Shown here piece by piece: positions 30,231 through 38,472 of a stretch of DNA of 38,472 nucleotides. A model generated the notes under the pieces. It saw only the letters and a list, made by a program, of their open reading frames with translations. It had not been told where the DNA came from and made no database searches. Within the stretch, counting starts at the first letter, position 1, and each line of letters opens with the position of its first letter. The stretch covers positions 1-38,472 of the forward strand of contig JAHWIB010000005.1 of assembly GCA_019322815.1 (NCBI GenBank), read 5' to 3'. A program made the position numbers and the translations under genes. This DNA is from Candidatus Woesearchaeota archaeon. GTDB lineage: Archaea; Nanobdellota; Nanobdellia; Woesearchaeales; WJKL01.

Positions 30231-31541
30231 ATGAAACTAATAAAAACACTTACTGATGCACTTTCAGCTGCTTACAAGAGCACTGCTCTAAAGGTAGGAG
30301 GGATTCTCCTTGCAGGTTCAATATTCAGCGGTTGTCTTAAAGAATATTTTACAGGATATTGCCCTCCAAAAGCATGGCAAACTCAAATATCATTAAGTGA
30401 AGACAGTTTTGGTATAAGAGGCCAGGGAAATTTTAATGGAACTAATTCTTCTATAGATGCAGATATAACTCATAATACAAATGAGACAGTTATTGAACCA
30501 ACAGGAAGCAGTGTTGAAGAATCTGAAACAGTTCTTGATGTTAATATTAAGCCAAAGAATGACGGAAGTCTTTCAATCAGGCCAGTAATAGCAACTAGCG
30601 GACTGACAGTTACATCATCTGCAGGGCAGATGGAATCTGATCTAGAATCAACATTATTATCAGCTGATTTATTATGGCGATTTGGAGCTACTAATAGAGT
30701 TCTAGCAAGATTATATGGAAAAGATTCAACAGAAAAGATGCCTATAGTTGGTGATACTGAAACAACACAAAGAGGAATATATATTGAATCATCATTAGGG
30801 ATGTTCTTGCCTTTATTGTCATATGAAACTAATAAAATAAGTTTAGGCGGAAGTACAGTAGATGCAAAAGAACTTCAAGCAGGTACATCATTATGGATGA
30901 ATGCTGGAGAAAATATAATGGGCTCAGTTGGAGCATATGCTGTTTTTACTGATGATGGCACAGAAAAAGAAACAAAAGTTGTAGTGCCTGCAAGTTTAGA
31001 ACTGAAATATGGAAAAGGAGTTCTTGGTTTTGATGGAACCTTTGACGGAACTTTAACAAGTTTAGGAGTTCACGGCTGTTTTGGAGGAGATGACTTATCT
31101 AAAAATGTGCGGGAATTTAGCAGGTTCATAAATAGATTGCAGTCATTAAATTATCTTGAAAGAGGAGTTCCAGCTTCATTAATTAAGAATAGAAGATTTG
31201 ATTTAAGCAGAGACTTAGAAAGAAACCTTGACACTAGATTATTTTATTTTGTTGGAGCAAGACAGGAGCAGGATATGGACGGCAACATTGTAGTAAAGCC
31301 TTATGCTTATATTGGAGTGCCTTTTTCTACAAAAGGCGGTAAAAAAGTCAATATAGGAGCAACTTATGGTCCTTTTGCAGTTGTATTTGCAGAAGATATT
31401 GTTAGAAGTCAAGGCGGAGTAATAGGAAATATCCAATTAAATGATTCATCACATCTTTATATTGCTGTTCAGCGTTATAATTTTGAAAATAGAAGAGATA
31501 CAACTAGATATGATTTAGGATTATTGATTCCATTGAAATAA
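30231..31541 (+). CDS. Beta-rich lipoprotein, 436 aa
   Basis: A good lipobox (FSGC, C35) follows the hydrophobic stretch VGGILLAGSI. The rest is dominated by beta strands with alternating polar and apolar residues and many Gly turns (SLSIRPVIATSGLTVTSS, LLWRFGATNRVLARLYG, VKPYAYIGVPFSTKG, HLYIAVQRYNF). It ends with the strand-like DLGLLIPLK. This pattern recalls outer-membrane barrels or adhesin-like beta sheets, which is odd in an archaeon because most lack an outer membrane. A lipid-anchored beta domain facing outward is the cautious reading. It is paired with the gene 2 nt upstream. No family is recognised. Confidence 0.55.
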   Translation: MKLIKTLTDALSAAYKSTALKVGGILLAGSIFSGCLKEYFTGYCPPKAWQTQISLSEDSFGIRGQGNFNGTNSSIDADITHNTNETVIEPTGSSVEESETVLDVNIKPKNDGSLSIRPVIATSGLTVTSSAGQMESDLESTLLSADLLWRFGATNRVLARLYGKDSTEKMPIVGDTETTQRGIYIESSLGMFLPLLSYETNKISLGGSTVDAKELQAGTSLWMNAGENIMGSVGAYAVFTDDGTEKETKVVVPASLELKYGKGVLGFDGTFDGTLTSLGVHGCFGGDDLSKNVREFSRFINRLQSLNYLERGVPASLIKNRRFDLSRDLERNLDTRLFYFVGARQEQDMDGNIVVKPYAYIGVPFSTKGGKKVNIGATYGPFAVVFAEDIVRSQGGVIGNIQLNDSSHLYIAVQRYNFENRRDTTRYDLGLLIPLK

Positions 31542-31593
31542 TCACAACAATTTTATATTCAAAATATATAATAAAAAGAGGGGTGCGGGTAAT

Positions 31594-34500
31594 ATGAAAA
31601 TTAAAAATTTAGTTATATTAGGGTGTATATTATTTTTATTAAATATTTCTCTAGTTCTTGCTATTGCTCCATTTATTGAATTTACTGTAGATTCAACAAG
31701 TGTTGCATCAGAAGTTCAATTAAGAGCAAAAGCAGTTGATGCATCACCAACAAACCGTGGAATCTCATGGATAAGATTTTATTATGATAATGGCACTTTG
31801 ATAGAAGAAAAGAACTGTGGAAATCTTCCATCCTGTAAATTTATTACAAATGTTACTCAAACATCAGCAGGAAATTATACCTTTTATGCTAGAGCATGGA
31901 ATAGGGCAGATCAAAAAACAACCTCAAGTCCAGTAACTGTTTGGTTTAGCGGAAAAACACATTCAACATGTTCATTGACATTCAGCCCAGCTTCTCCCCA
32001 AACATATGGAACACCTGTAAATGCATCATGTTCATGTGATAATCCAGAAGCTTCTGCTGTTTTAACTAGAAATGGAGCAGATGTAACTGCTTCAGAAAAT
32101 AACCAGCTTGTTGTTTTAGGAGCAGGGCCTCATAATTATAACTGCAGTGTCATTGAAACTCCAAATTATTCCTCAGCTGAAAACTTATCAACATATGATA
32201 TCAATCAAGCTCCAACTGTTTTGAATTTAACTGCCTTGCCTTCTTGGACAGAGAGTGTAGGAGTACAAACAACTGTTTCATGTATTGCAGACAATTCAGA
32301 GGTTGCTGTATCATTATTTAGAGATGGATCTCCTGTTGCTTCAAATCCTGATGTTCAAACATTAGCTAATGGAACTTACGTTTATACATGCAATGCAACT
32401 GCTTCACAAAATTATTCAGCACCAGCACAGCAGCAAAATACTTTGACAATCAATACATTACCTCCTGTTAATGTTGTATGGAATAGTCCAGTACTAAATA
32501 TGGGAAGCACTTTCTCAGGAACAATAGAAACAGATTTTGAAAATATAACTTCAGCAGGTGCAAACACTAATGTTAATATTGCATGCACTTCAGGAGACTG
32601 CAGCACATTTACAAACAATTGGATAAATGGAACAAATATGGCTGACGCTGAAACACAACAAGTTGATTTTATCTGCAACAACTCAGTTGTTGGAAACTAT
32701 TCAGCTTTATTTGATGTTACTTCAGACGAATTCCCTGCAGGAGACCAGATTAATGTTAGCTGTGAAATAATTCCAGTGCCACCTGTTCTTATTCAATGGA
32801 ATCAGGCTGTTTTAGATTTAGGTTCAGGAGAACAAGGTGCAGGAGCTTTAACAGGCTCAGAAAATATAACAGCATCAGGAGATGATCATACTAATGTTAA
32901 TGTTGCATGTACAGGAGATTGTACAGAAATAACTAATGACTGGACAAACGGATCTAGTATGTTTGAAGATGAAAGCCTTGCAGTCACATTTACATGTTCA
33001 GATACTGCAGTCGGCGCTTATTCAGCTGTATTTGATGTTGTTTCTGATGAAGATACAACTCCAAATCAAATAACAGTTAATTGTGATATAACTATTCCAA
33101 TTGCTTCAACTGGAAATGTTTTGCTAAATGAATTCCTGGCTGATGGAACCATTCCAACAACAGAAGATGATGAGTTTATTGAAATTTATAATAATGATTC
33201 AGTAATAATTGATTTAGATGGATGGAATATAGGAGATACATCCTCAAACTATACAATACCATCAGGAACTTTGCTTAATCCAGGAAGCTTCTTTGCAGTT
33301 AATAAAAGTGTTTCAAGTATTGCTTTAAGTAATAGTGGAGATACAATAAATGTATATGATAGTCTTGGAGCATTGATTGATACTTATACATATACTGCAT
33401 CTGCTGAAGGCATTTCCTCTGGATTATATCCAGATGGTGTAATCAATACTTGGCAGGATATGTTAAAACCAACACCAGGAGCTTCAAATCTTCCTTTAGT
33501 TAATGTTTTATGGAATCAAGCTGTTTTAGATCTAGGCACTGGAGACCAAGGAGCAGGAGCTTTAACAGGCACTGCTGATATAATATCAATGAATGCAAAC
33601 ACTAATGTTAATGTTGCATGTACAGGAGACTGTACAGAAATAACACATAACTGGACAAATGGAACAAATATGGCTGATGCAGAAACGCAAACAGTTGGAT
33701 TTAGCTGTGATGATACAACTGTTGGAGTTTATTCAGCTGTGTTTGATGTAGTTTCTGATGAATTTCCAACAGGAGATCAGATTACATTAAGCTGTGAAAT
33801 ACTTTTAGTTCCTGTTTATGGTGTTACATTAACAGATCCATCAGATTTGACAGTAGATGATTCAACAAATGCTGTTTATACAATAACTATTACAAATACT
33901 GGAAATCAAGCTGATGTTTTTGATTTAGCTCGTAATAATATTGATGGAGCAGCAACAGCTGATCTTAATCAATCAACAGTAAGTTTAGCAGCAGGAGCAA
34001 GCGCTGACATTACTTTAACTGTTGCAGATTCAACATCAGGAACATATGCTGTAAATGTAACCGCAGCTTCACAGACAGACATAACAGTAGCTGATGAAAT
34101 CCAGACAATAACAACTGTAACAACAGGCCCTGTTTATGGAGTTAGTGTAGCTAATTTAGATTTAAATCAAGAAGTAACAAATACTCAAACAGCTGTTTAT
34201 AGTATTCAGATTACAAATGCAGGAAACCAAGTTGATAGTTTTGATTTAATTGTTAACAATTTAGATAATGCAGATACAGCTTCAATTAGTCCTATTTTAG
34301 TTACTAATATAAATCCAGGAGCAACAGCAAATGTTCTATTATCTGTTGCAGATTCAACACCGGGATTATATACAGTAACTGTGACTGCTGTTTCTCAGAC
34401 AGATTCAAATGCTAATGATACAACCGCTGATATACAAACAAATATTGTGCAGGCTGTTGGAAGCATGAGCGGAACTGTTTCAGACGGCACTAATAATATT

Positions 34501-34998
34501 TATAATGCAAAGGTTGAACTTAGACAAGGAGCTTCTGTTATAGCTTCAACAAACACAGATGCTAATGGAGACTATTCATTTTCAAACGTGGATGTGGGGA
34601 CTTATGATGTTGCTGTAATAAAATCAGGATTTAATGATGATGTGCAGTCAGTTACATTAAATGATATTTCAAATACTGTTCATGATGTAATTTTAACACC
34701 AGCATCCTTTGCAGGAACAATAACTGGTACCATACTTGATGGAACAGATGGAGTTACAACTGTTTCAGGAGCAACTGTAACAATAACAAGATCAGATACA
34801 GCACAGGTTGTTCAGATAGCAGCTTCAGATGGTTCAGGAGATTATGTTTTCTTAGGATTACAACCAACTGTTGGATTCACTTATAATTTAGATGTTAATG
34901 TTCCTTATAGTGGATATACGCAGGCATTTCCTCCAATAGGATTATCATTAACATCAGGACAGACAAGAACAGGAGAAAATATTTATTTAATATCATGA
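31594..34998 (+). CDS. Multidomain secreted protein with lamin-tail and Ig-like domains, 1134 aa
   Basis: A signal peptide (LVILGCILFLLNISLVLAIA) is followed by Ig-like beta domains (about 25-290). Three copies of an Asn/Thr-rich repeat of about 100 residues follow (about 291-391, 395-496, 637-740; WNQAVLDLG, NVNVACTGDCTEIT). A lamin-tail domain sits between copies 2 and 3 (about 500-632; LLNEFLADG, DDEFIEIYNN, DGWNIGD). Two NEW3/CARDB-like domains (YTITITNTGNQADVFDL) and two carboxypeptidase-regulatory-like domains (SGTVSDG, DANGDYSF) close the protein. There are many N-glycosylation sites (NxS/T). No C-terminal anchor is seen. The Shine-Dalgarno GAGGGGTG precedes the ATG. It overlaps the next gene by 4 nt and is probably a surface or matrix protein. 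Confidence 0.8.
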   Translation: MKIKNLVILGCILFLLNISLVLAIAPFIEFTVDSTSVASEVQLRAKAVDASPTNRGISWIRFYYDNGTLIEEKNCGNLPSCKFITNVTQTSAGNYTFYARAWNRADQKTTSSPVTVWFSGKTHSTCSLTFSPASPQTYGTPVNASCSCDNPEASAVLTRNGADVTASENNQLVVLGAGPHNYNCSVIETPNYSSAENLSTYDINQAPTVLNLTALPSWTESVGVQTTVSCIADNSEVAVSLFRDGSPVASNPDVQTLANGTYVYTCNATASQNYSAPAQQQNTLTINTLPPVNVVWNSPVLNMGSTFSGTIETDFENITSAGANTNVNIACTSGDCSTFTNNWINGTNMADAETQQVDFICNNSVVGNYSALFDVTSDEFPAGDQINVSCEIIPVPPVLIQWNQAVLDLGSGEQGAGALTGSENITASGDDHTNVNVACTGDCTEITNDWTNGSSMFEDESLAVTFTCSDTAVGAYSAVFDVVSDEDTTPNQITVNCDITIPIASTGNVLLNEFLADGTIPTTEDDEFIEIYNNDSVIIDLDGWNIGDTSSNYTIPSGTLLNPGSFFAVNKSVSSIALSNSGDTINVYDSLGALIDTYTYTASAEGISSGLYPDGVINTWQDMLKPTPGASNLPLVNVLWNQAVLDLGTGDQGAGALTGTADIISMNANTNVNVACTGDCTEITHNWTNGTNMADAETQTVGFSCDDTTVGVYSAVFDVVSDEFPTGDQITLSCEILLVPVYGVTLTDPSDLTVDDSTNAVYTITITNTGNQADVFDLARNNIDGAATADLNQSTVSLAAGASADITLTVADSTSGTYAVNVTAASQTDITVADEIQTITTVTTGPVYGVSVANLDLNQEVTNTQTAVYSIQITNAGNQVDSFDLIVNNLDNADTASISPILVTNINPGATANVLLSVADSTPGLYTVTVTAVSQTDSNANDTTADIQTNIVQAVGSMSGTVSDGTNNIYNAKVELRQGASVIASTNTDANGDYSFSNVDVGTYDVAVIKSGFNDDVQSVTLNDISNTVHDVILTPASFAGTITGTILDGTDGVTTVSGATVTITRSDTAQVVQIAASDGSGDYVFLGLQPTVGFTYNLDVNVPYSGYTQAFPPIGLSLTSGQTRTGENIYLIS

Positions 34999-36857
34999 GA
35001 TCAAAACTATTAGTGCCAATTTTTGTAATGATTTTTTTAGCTGCAGCTGTGAATGCATTTGTAATCTCAGGAACAGTCACTGATACAAACACAAATCCAA
35101 TAGATGGAGCTTTAATTGAAATATTAGATACTGCTGGAGCTTTATTCAATAGCACAACAACTAATGCTACTGGAGATTATAGCGTAGAAGCTGGCGGCCC
35201 GATATTAAGAACAGTAAAAGCTTCTGCAGCAGGTTATGACCCTCAGTCAACACCTCTATTTGTAAGTGCAGATACAGTAGTTAATTTTGCATTAGGGCCA
35301 ATACAATCAGTTGTTTTATCAGGTTATGTTATAGACAATGCTTCAAGTCCTCTAAACAATGTTGATATTATTGTGAAACAAGGAGGAGCTACATTTACCC
35401 AGACAGTTACAAACTCAGCTGGATTCTACAGTGTAAACATTATTGATGGAGACAGCTATGATATAACTGCTTCATTAGTCAGTTATGATTCTATTACAAG
35501 TCCAATTACTATAAGTGGGGATACAGAACTAAACTTTACATTGACGCAAACTATAACATGCGTTGATAATGATGGGGATGGATATGGAGATGGATGTTCA
35601 GCAGGACCTGATTTTAATGACAATGATTCAGACCAATATCCAGGAGCGCCATGCTCAAGAACCTGCTACTCTGGTTCAACATATGACACAAGCGGAAATT
35701 GTATTGGAGGTACATATACCTGCAGCGGAAGTTCATGTTTCCCTGCAGGAACTAAGATCTTAATGGAAAATGGGGATGAAAAGAATATTGAAGATGTTAA
35801 AGTAGGAGACAAAGTGTTGGGATTTGATGGAAATGAAAAAGATGCTGTTGAGGTTCTTGAATTAGAGTCTCCTGTAAGAGATCACCTGTATTCACTTAAT
35901 TTTGAAGATGAAAGCAGATTAGAACTGACAAGGGAACATCCATTATACACAGAGCAAGGATGGAAATCACTTTCACCAGAGGAGACAGCTGTAGAAAATT
36001 CAGAATTAAAAGTTCAGGAACTAAAAATAGGAGATAAAGTCTTGAACAGTGAAGGAGAATATGTTGAAATAATAAGCATTAGTTTTGTTGAAAAAGAAAT
36101 TCAGACATATAACCTGAAAAGAGTTTCAGAATATAATAATTTCTTTGCAAATGGTTATCTTGCACATAATAAAGGAGGAGGAAGCAGCTATTCTGGAACA
36201 GATTATGAAATGGATTTAGATGAAGGAGAAACTATCACAAAAGATCTTAAAAGAAGAGATACTGTTGCATTTGAATTTGAAGGAGATGATCATGAGGTTT
36301 ATATTAATTATGTATATGCTTCAAGTGTTTCAGTTACAGTTTCAAGCGATCCTGTTACAGAAACAATAGCGCTTTACCAGACAAAAGGATTTAATTTTAA
36401 TAATAATTTGGCAAATGATTTTTTTATTAAAGTAAACAGCATTTCAGATGGAATAGCAGAAATTGAATTTAGATTAGCAGAGCCATTAGACATTCCTATT
36501 TTGCCTCCTGCTGCAACAATTCCAGAACCAGAAGAGCCAGAAGTAGATGTTCCAAGACAATCCGGAAATCCAATAAAAATCATTGTAGAAGATGAAGATG
36601 TAATAATCGAAGAAGATGAAGAAGATGAGGAAGAATCCTTCTTTGCTGGAATAGGAAATTTTTTCAAAGGCATTCTATACCTAAAATATATTTTAGCAGG
36701 AATATTAATATTAGCAGTATTAATCTTAGTTATAAGTCTTATAACCAGAATAAAAACAGTTAAGAAGGCTGCTGCAGTAAGCAGTAAAAAAGAAGAACTT
36801 GCTAAAAGACTTCGAGAATTAGAATCCCAGATCAAGGATTTGAAAAAAGCAATTTAG
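34995..36857 (+). CDS. Membrane-anchored surface protein with an internal Hint domain, 620 aa
   Basis: Domains in order: a signal peptide (1-21); two carboxypeptidase-regulatory-like beta domains (about 22-97, 102-180); an Asp-rich calcium-type motif (DNDGDGYGDG, about 187-196) with four further Cys; a Hint (Hedgehog/intein) domain at 248-392; a beta domain (about 395-510); a very acidic stretch (IIEEDEEDEEE); one transmembrane helix (about 558-584); and a cytosolic coiled coil. The Hint domain starts with C248 (CFPAGTKIL), has REHPLY, and ends AHN392 followed by Lys. HN without Cys/Ser/Thr at +1 predicts cleavage rather than clean protein splicing. At 145 residues it lacks a homing endonuclease. 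It is translationally coupled to the 1134-aa surface protein. Confidence 0.8.
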   Translation: MRSKLLVPIFVMIFLAAAVNAFVISGTVTDTNTNPIDGALIEILDTAGALFNSTTTNATGDYSVEAGGPILRTVKASAAGYDPQSTPLFVSADTVVNFALGPIQSVVLSGYVIDNASSPLNNVDIIVKQGGATFTQTVTNSAGFYSVNIIDGDSYDITASLVSYDSITSPITISGDTELNFTLTQTITCVDNDGDGYGDGCSAGPDFNDNDSDQYPGAPCSRTCYSGSTYDTSGNCIGGTYTCSGSSCFPAGTKILMENGDEKNIEDVKVGDKVLGFDGNEKDAVEVLELESPVRDHLYSLNFEDESRLELTREHPLYTEQGWKSLSPEETAVENSELKVQELKIGDKVLNSEGEYVEIISISFVEKEIQTYNLKRVSEYNNFFANGYLAHNKGGGSSYSGTDYEMDLDEGETITKDLKRRDTVAFEFEGDDHEVYINYVYASSVSVTVSSDPVTETIALYQTKGFNFNNNLANDFFIKVNSISDGIAEIEFRLAEPLDIPILPPAATIPEPEEPEVDVPRQSGNPIKIIVEDEDVIIEEDEEDEEESFFAGIGNFFKGILYLKYILAGILILAVLILVISLITRIKTVKKAAAVSSKKEELAKRLRELESQIKDLKKAI

Positions 36858-38094
36858 CTTCTATATTTGTTGTTTCTTTAATTTTATTTTTAACTTCTTT
36901 TCCCTCTTCATCAATATTAATATTTTCTACATCCTCTTCTGTTTTAATTATATCTTTTTTAATTTTCTCTACCATTTGTGTATGGTGCTCAAGCTTATAT
37001 TGTGCTTCATCAATCAAAGGCATTATCCTGCTTGATTTAAGCTTATCATAATTTGTTCTTTCTTTTCCTTTTAATTTATCATAATCTGAAAAAATCTGTC
37101 TTAACTGCTCTTTTGTTGTTTGATCTATCTTTTCCAAGGCCTTTTCTCTTTTTTTGTCCCTTAAATCAATAGAATTTGATAAGATGCTTTTTTTCATGCC
37201 TTGAAGTATTGAGATTATCTCTAAATTTCTGTCTTCTAACAATGTTTTGTCTGGATTATCAACATATTTTCCTATTAAAACATCATTCTCCAATGTTATT
37301 CTTTGGAATTTTTTTAATCCTGGAATCAAAGAAGAAAATAATTCTTTGATTTGGTTTTTTATATTATGTATTCTGCTTTTTATTTCATCATGTTCCTGCT
37401 TTAATTCATTAAAAGAAACATATTCATCGCTGTTCTTAAGATTGATTAATTTAGTTTCAGCTTCTTGCTTGAGTTTTTGGCTTTTATTTAATCGTTCTTT
37501 TGCATCAATTAAGTTTTGTTTTAATCTTTCTTTTCTATTTACTGATTGGATTAGTCCTTTGATTTTTGCTTTAGTTTCTTCTATCTTAGCTATATTGTTT
37601 TTCTCAATATTTGTTTTAATTGTTTGGTTAATCTTGCTGATATCTTTTATATTATTGGCAACCTTTTCAACATTATTTGCAAAAAGATGCTGCACAGCAT
37701 AGAATGTTTTTTGTGTATTTTTGCCTAATTCATCCAGTTTATTATTCATCTCAGAATTAAACTCAACACTAATTTTTGCATTTATTTCATCTGGAATTTC
37801 TACTGAATCAATAAACTGATTTATTAATCTGATGTAATTTTTTCTGTGGCCTAAAACAACCTGTTTTATCTTTGGTTCAATTTTCTCTTCATCTTTAATA
37901 TCTGCTTTTTCTAATTCACTTATATCTTGTTTTATTGCTTCTATAATACCTGGAATACTATTTATCTGCTCTTTCAATTGTTCATTTAGATTAGAATATA
38001 TTGGATCTGTCTTTTCCCTGAACCACTGTTCTAATCTCTCTAAAGAAACATCTTCTTCCTGTGTTTTGAACAGTTTTTTAAGAAAATTGAACAT
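36832..38094 (-). CDS. Coiled-coil protein of unknown function, 420 aa
   Basis: I do not recognise this protein. It begins MFNFLKKLFKTQEE, an amphipathic stretch that might touch the membrane, and is helical throughout, with long coiled coils (ETKAKIKGLIQSVNRKERL, KERLNKSQKLKQEAETKLIN, SRIHNIKNQIKELFSSL, KALEKIDQTTKEQLRQIF). There is no signal peptide, ATP motif or metal site. A TATA box (ATATTTATAAAG, about 38120-38131) lies about 31 nt upstream and overlaps the stop of the methyltransferase gene. The 3' end overlaps that of the Hint protein by 26 nt in convergent orientation. A structural role is likely. Confidence 0.6.
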   Translation of the reverse strand: MFNFLKKLFKTQEEDVSLERLEQWFREKTDPIYSNLNEQLKEQINSIPGIIEAIKQDISELEKADIKDEEKIEPKIKQVVLGHRKNYIRLINQFIDSVEIPDEINAKISVEFNSEMNNKLDELGKNTQKTFYAVQHLFANNVEKVANNIKDISKINQTIKTNIEKNNIAKIEETKAKIKGLIQSVNRKERLKQNLIDAKERLNKSQKLKQEAETKLINLKNSDEYVSFNELKQEHDEIKSRIHNIKNQIKELFSSLIPGLKKFQRITLENDVLIGKYVDNPDKTLLEDRNLEIISILQGMKKSILSNSIDLRDKKREKALEKIDQTTKEQLRQIFSDYDKLKGKERTNYDKLKSSRIMPLIDEAQYKLEHHTQMVEKIKKDIIKTEEDVENINIDEEGKEVKNKIKETTNIEAKLLFSNP

Positions 38095-38128
38095 TTTTGT
38101 TAAGATAAATGGACTTTCTTTATAAATA

Positions 38129-38472
38129 TTATTTAACTAAATCAGCTAATATTTCATCTATCTCCTCTAAACCTAATACAGGCCAAATATTTTCATTATT
38201 AAACATCCCGGAATTATACCAAAGAACTTTTCTTTTATCATAAAAAGATACTGCTACATCTAATTTAGGATAAAGAGCAGTAACTCCTTCATCTTCGTGC
38301 TTATCTTTATCTTCAAATTCTACTGCCAAATCCTCATTTTCTCTTCCTCTTCTGAAAAAGAAATCTTCTGTAAAAATATATCCTCCTGGCTTTGTTACTC
38401 TAATTAATTCTCTAAATATCTTCCATTGGTCTTCTGCATGGTTATGCCTTAAAACATATAAACAAATAGAGA
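38129..38472 (-). CDS. SAM-dependent methyltransferase, C-terminal part (cut by the right edge)
   Basis: The frame is open from the window edge to the stop at 38129-38131, giving 113 residues. It reads LYVLRHNHAEDQW, then IFRELIRVTKPGGYIFTEDF, the motif after strand 4 and the KPGG turn before strand 5 of class I (Methyltransf_11/25-like) enzymes. A beta-rich end follows (LDVAVSFYDKRKVLWYN). The SAM-binding GxGxG lies outside the window. A TTG inside the frame could be mistaken for a start but is internal. The substrate is unknown. Confidence 0.75.
   Translation of the reverse strand, partial: SICLYVLRHNHAEDQWKIFRELIRVTKPGGYIFTEDFFFRRGRENEDLAVEFEDKDKHEDEGVTALYPKLDVAVSFYDKRKVLWYNSGMFNNENIWPVLGLEEIDEILADLVK

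Overview
The window looks like a piece of an AT-rich archaeal chromosome, most likely a DPANN archaeon of the Woesearchaeota/Pacearchaeota kind. The lineage is an inference. It rests on an archaeal proteasome beta subunit next to the KH/beta-CASP nuclease aCPSF1 (FttA), a type II methionine aminopeptidase, a stand-alone Bud32 kinase, an archaeal-type signal peptidase, and TATA boxes centred about 24-30 nt upstream of many start codons. Two kinds of gene start occur side by side: leaderless starts with a TATA box about 26 nt upstream, and starts with a strong Shine-Dalgarno of the AGGTGAT/GGAGG type. No rRNA, tRNA, CRISPR array or insertion sequence was seen.

Layout. 1-2453: a tightly coupled plus-strand run (end of a ribbon-helix-helix protein, a hexapeptide acyltransferase, a GH130-like glycoside enzyme, a Cys-containing DUF1284-like protein, a small lipoprotein). 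2502-7765: protein and RNA quality-control genes (psmB, aCPSF1/fttA, signal peptidase, methionine aminopeptidase) with three unrecognised proteins, one of them a hidden 54-aa gene. 7746-11748, all minus strand: a histidyl-tRNA synthetase with an N-terminal ribbon-helix-helix DNA-binding domain, a Doc-like toxin with a ribbon-helix-helix antitoxin and a clear operator, hisB, a 102-aa unknown gene preceded by a roughly 260-nt leader that folds into several helices and ends in an H-type pseudoknot beside the ribosome-binding site, and an internally duplicated helical protein. 11839-15009: a histone-deacetylase-family enzyme, a GNAT acetyltransferase, endonuclease III and Bud32.

15042-24065 is the most unusual block: four consecutive minus-strand genes for long, soluble, repeat-rich helical proteins (1325, 251, 1129 and 253 aa). 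They have basic N-terminal tails, Pro/Gln/Ala-rich linkers, heptad and 11-residue repeats, and a domain shared between the last two. A TIM-barrel sugar-isomerase-like gene sits upstream. Across a divergent control region with regularly spaced TGTGAC-type half-sites lies a protein with one intact and one degraded nucleotidyltransferase domain.

26902-38472: an unknown 253-aa protein, phosphoglycerate kinase, then a plus-strand cell-surface block. That block has two lipoprotein-like genes, the second strongly beta-rich; a 1134-aa multidomain secreted protein with a lamin-tail domain; and a membrane-anchored protein carrying an internal Hint (Hedgehog/intein-type) autoprocessing domain. The window ends with a coiled-coil protein and the C-terminal part of a SAM-dependent methyltransferase on the minus strand.

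The best candidates for undescribed biology are the structured leader RNA at 10785-11043, the DNA-binding-domain/HisRS fusion, the coiled-coil gene cluster, and the Hint-containing surface protein. All readings come from sequence inspection only; no searches or structure predictions were run.
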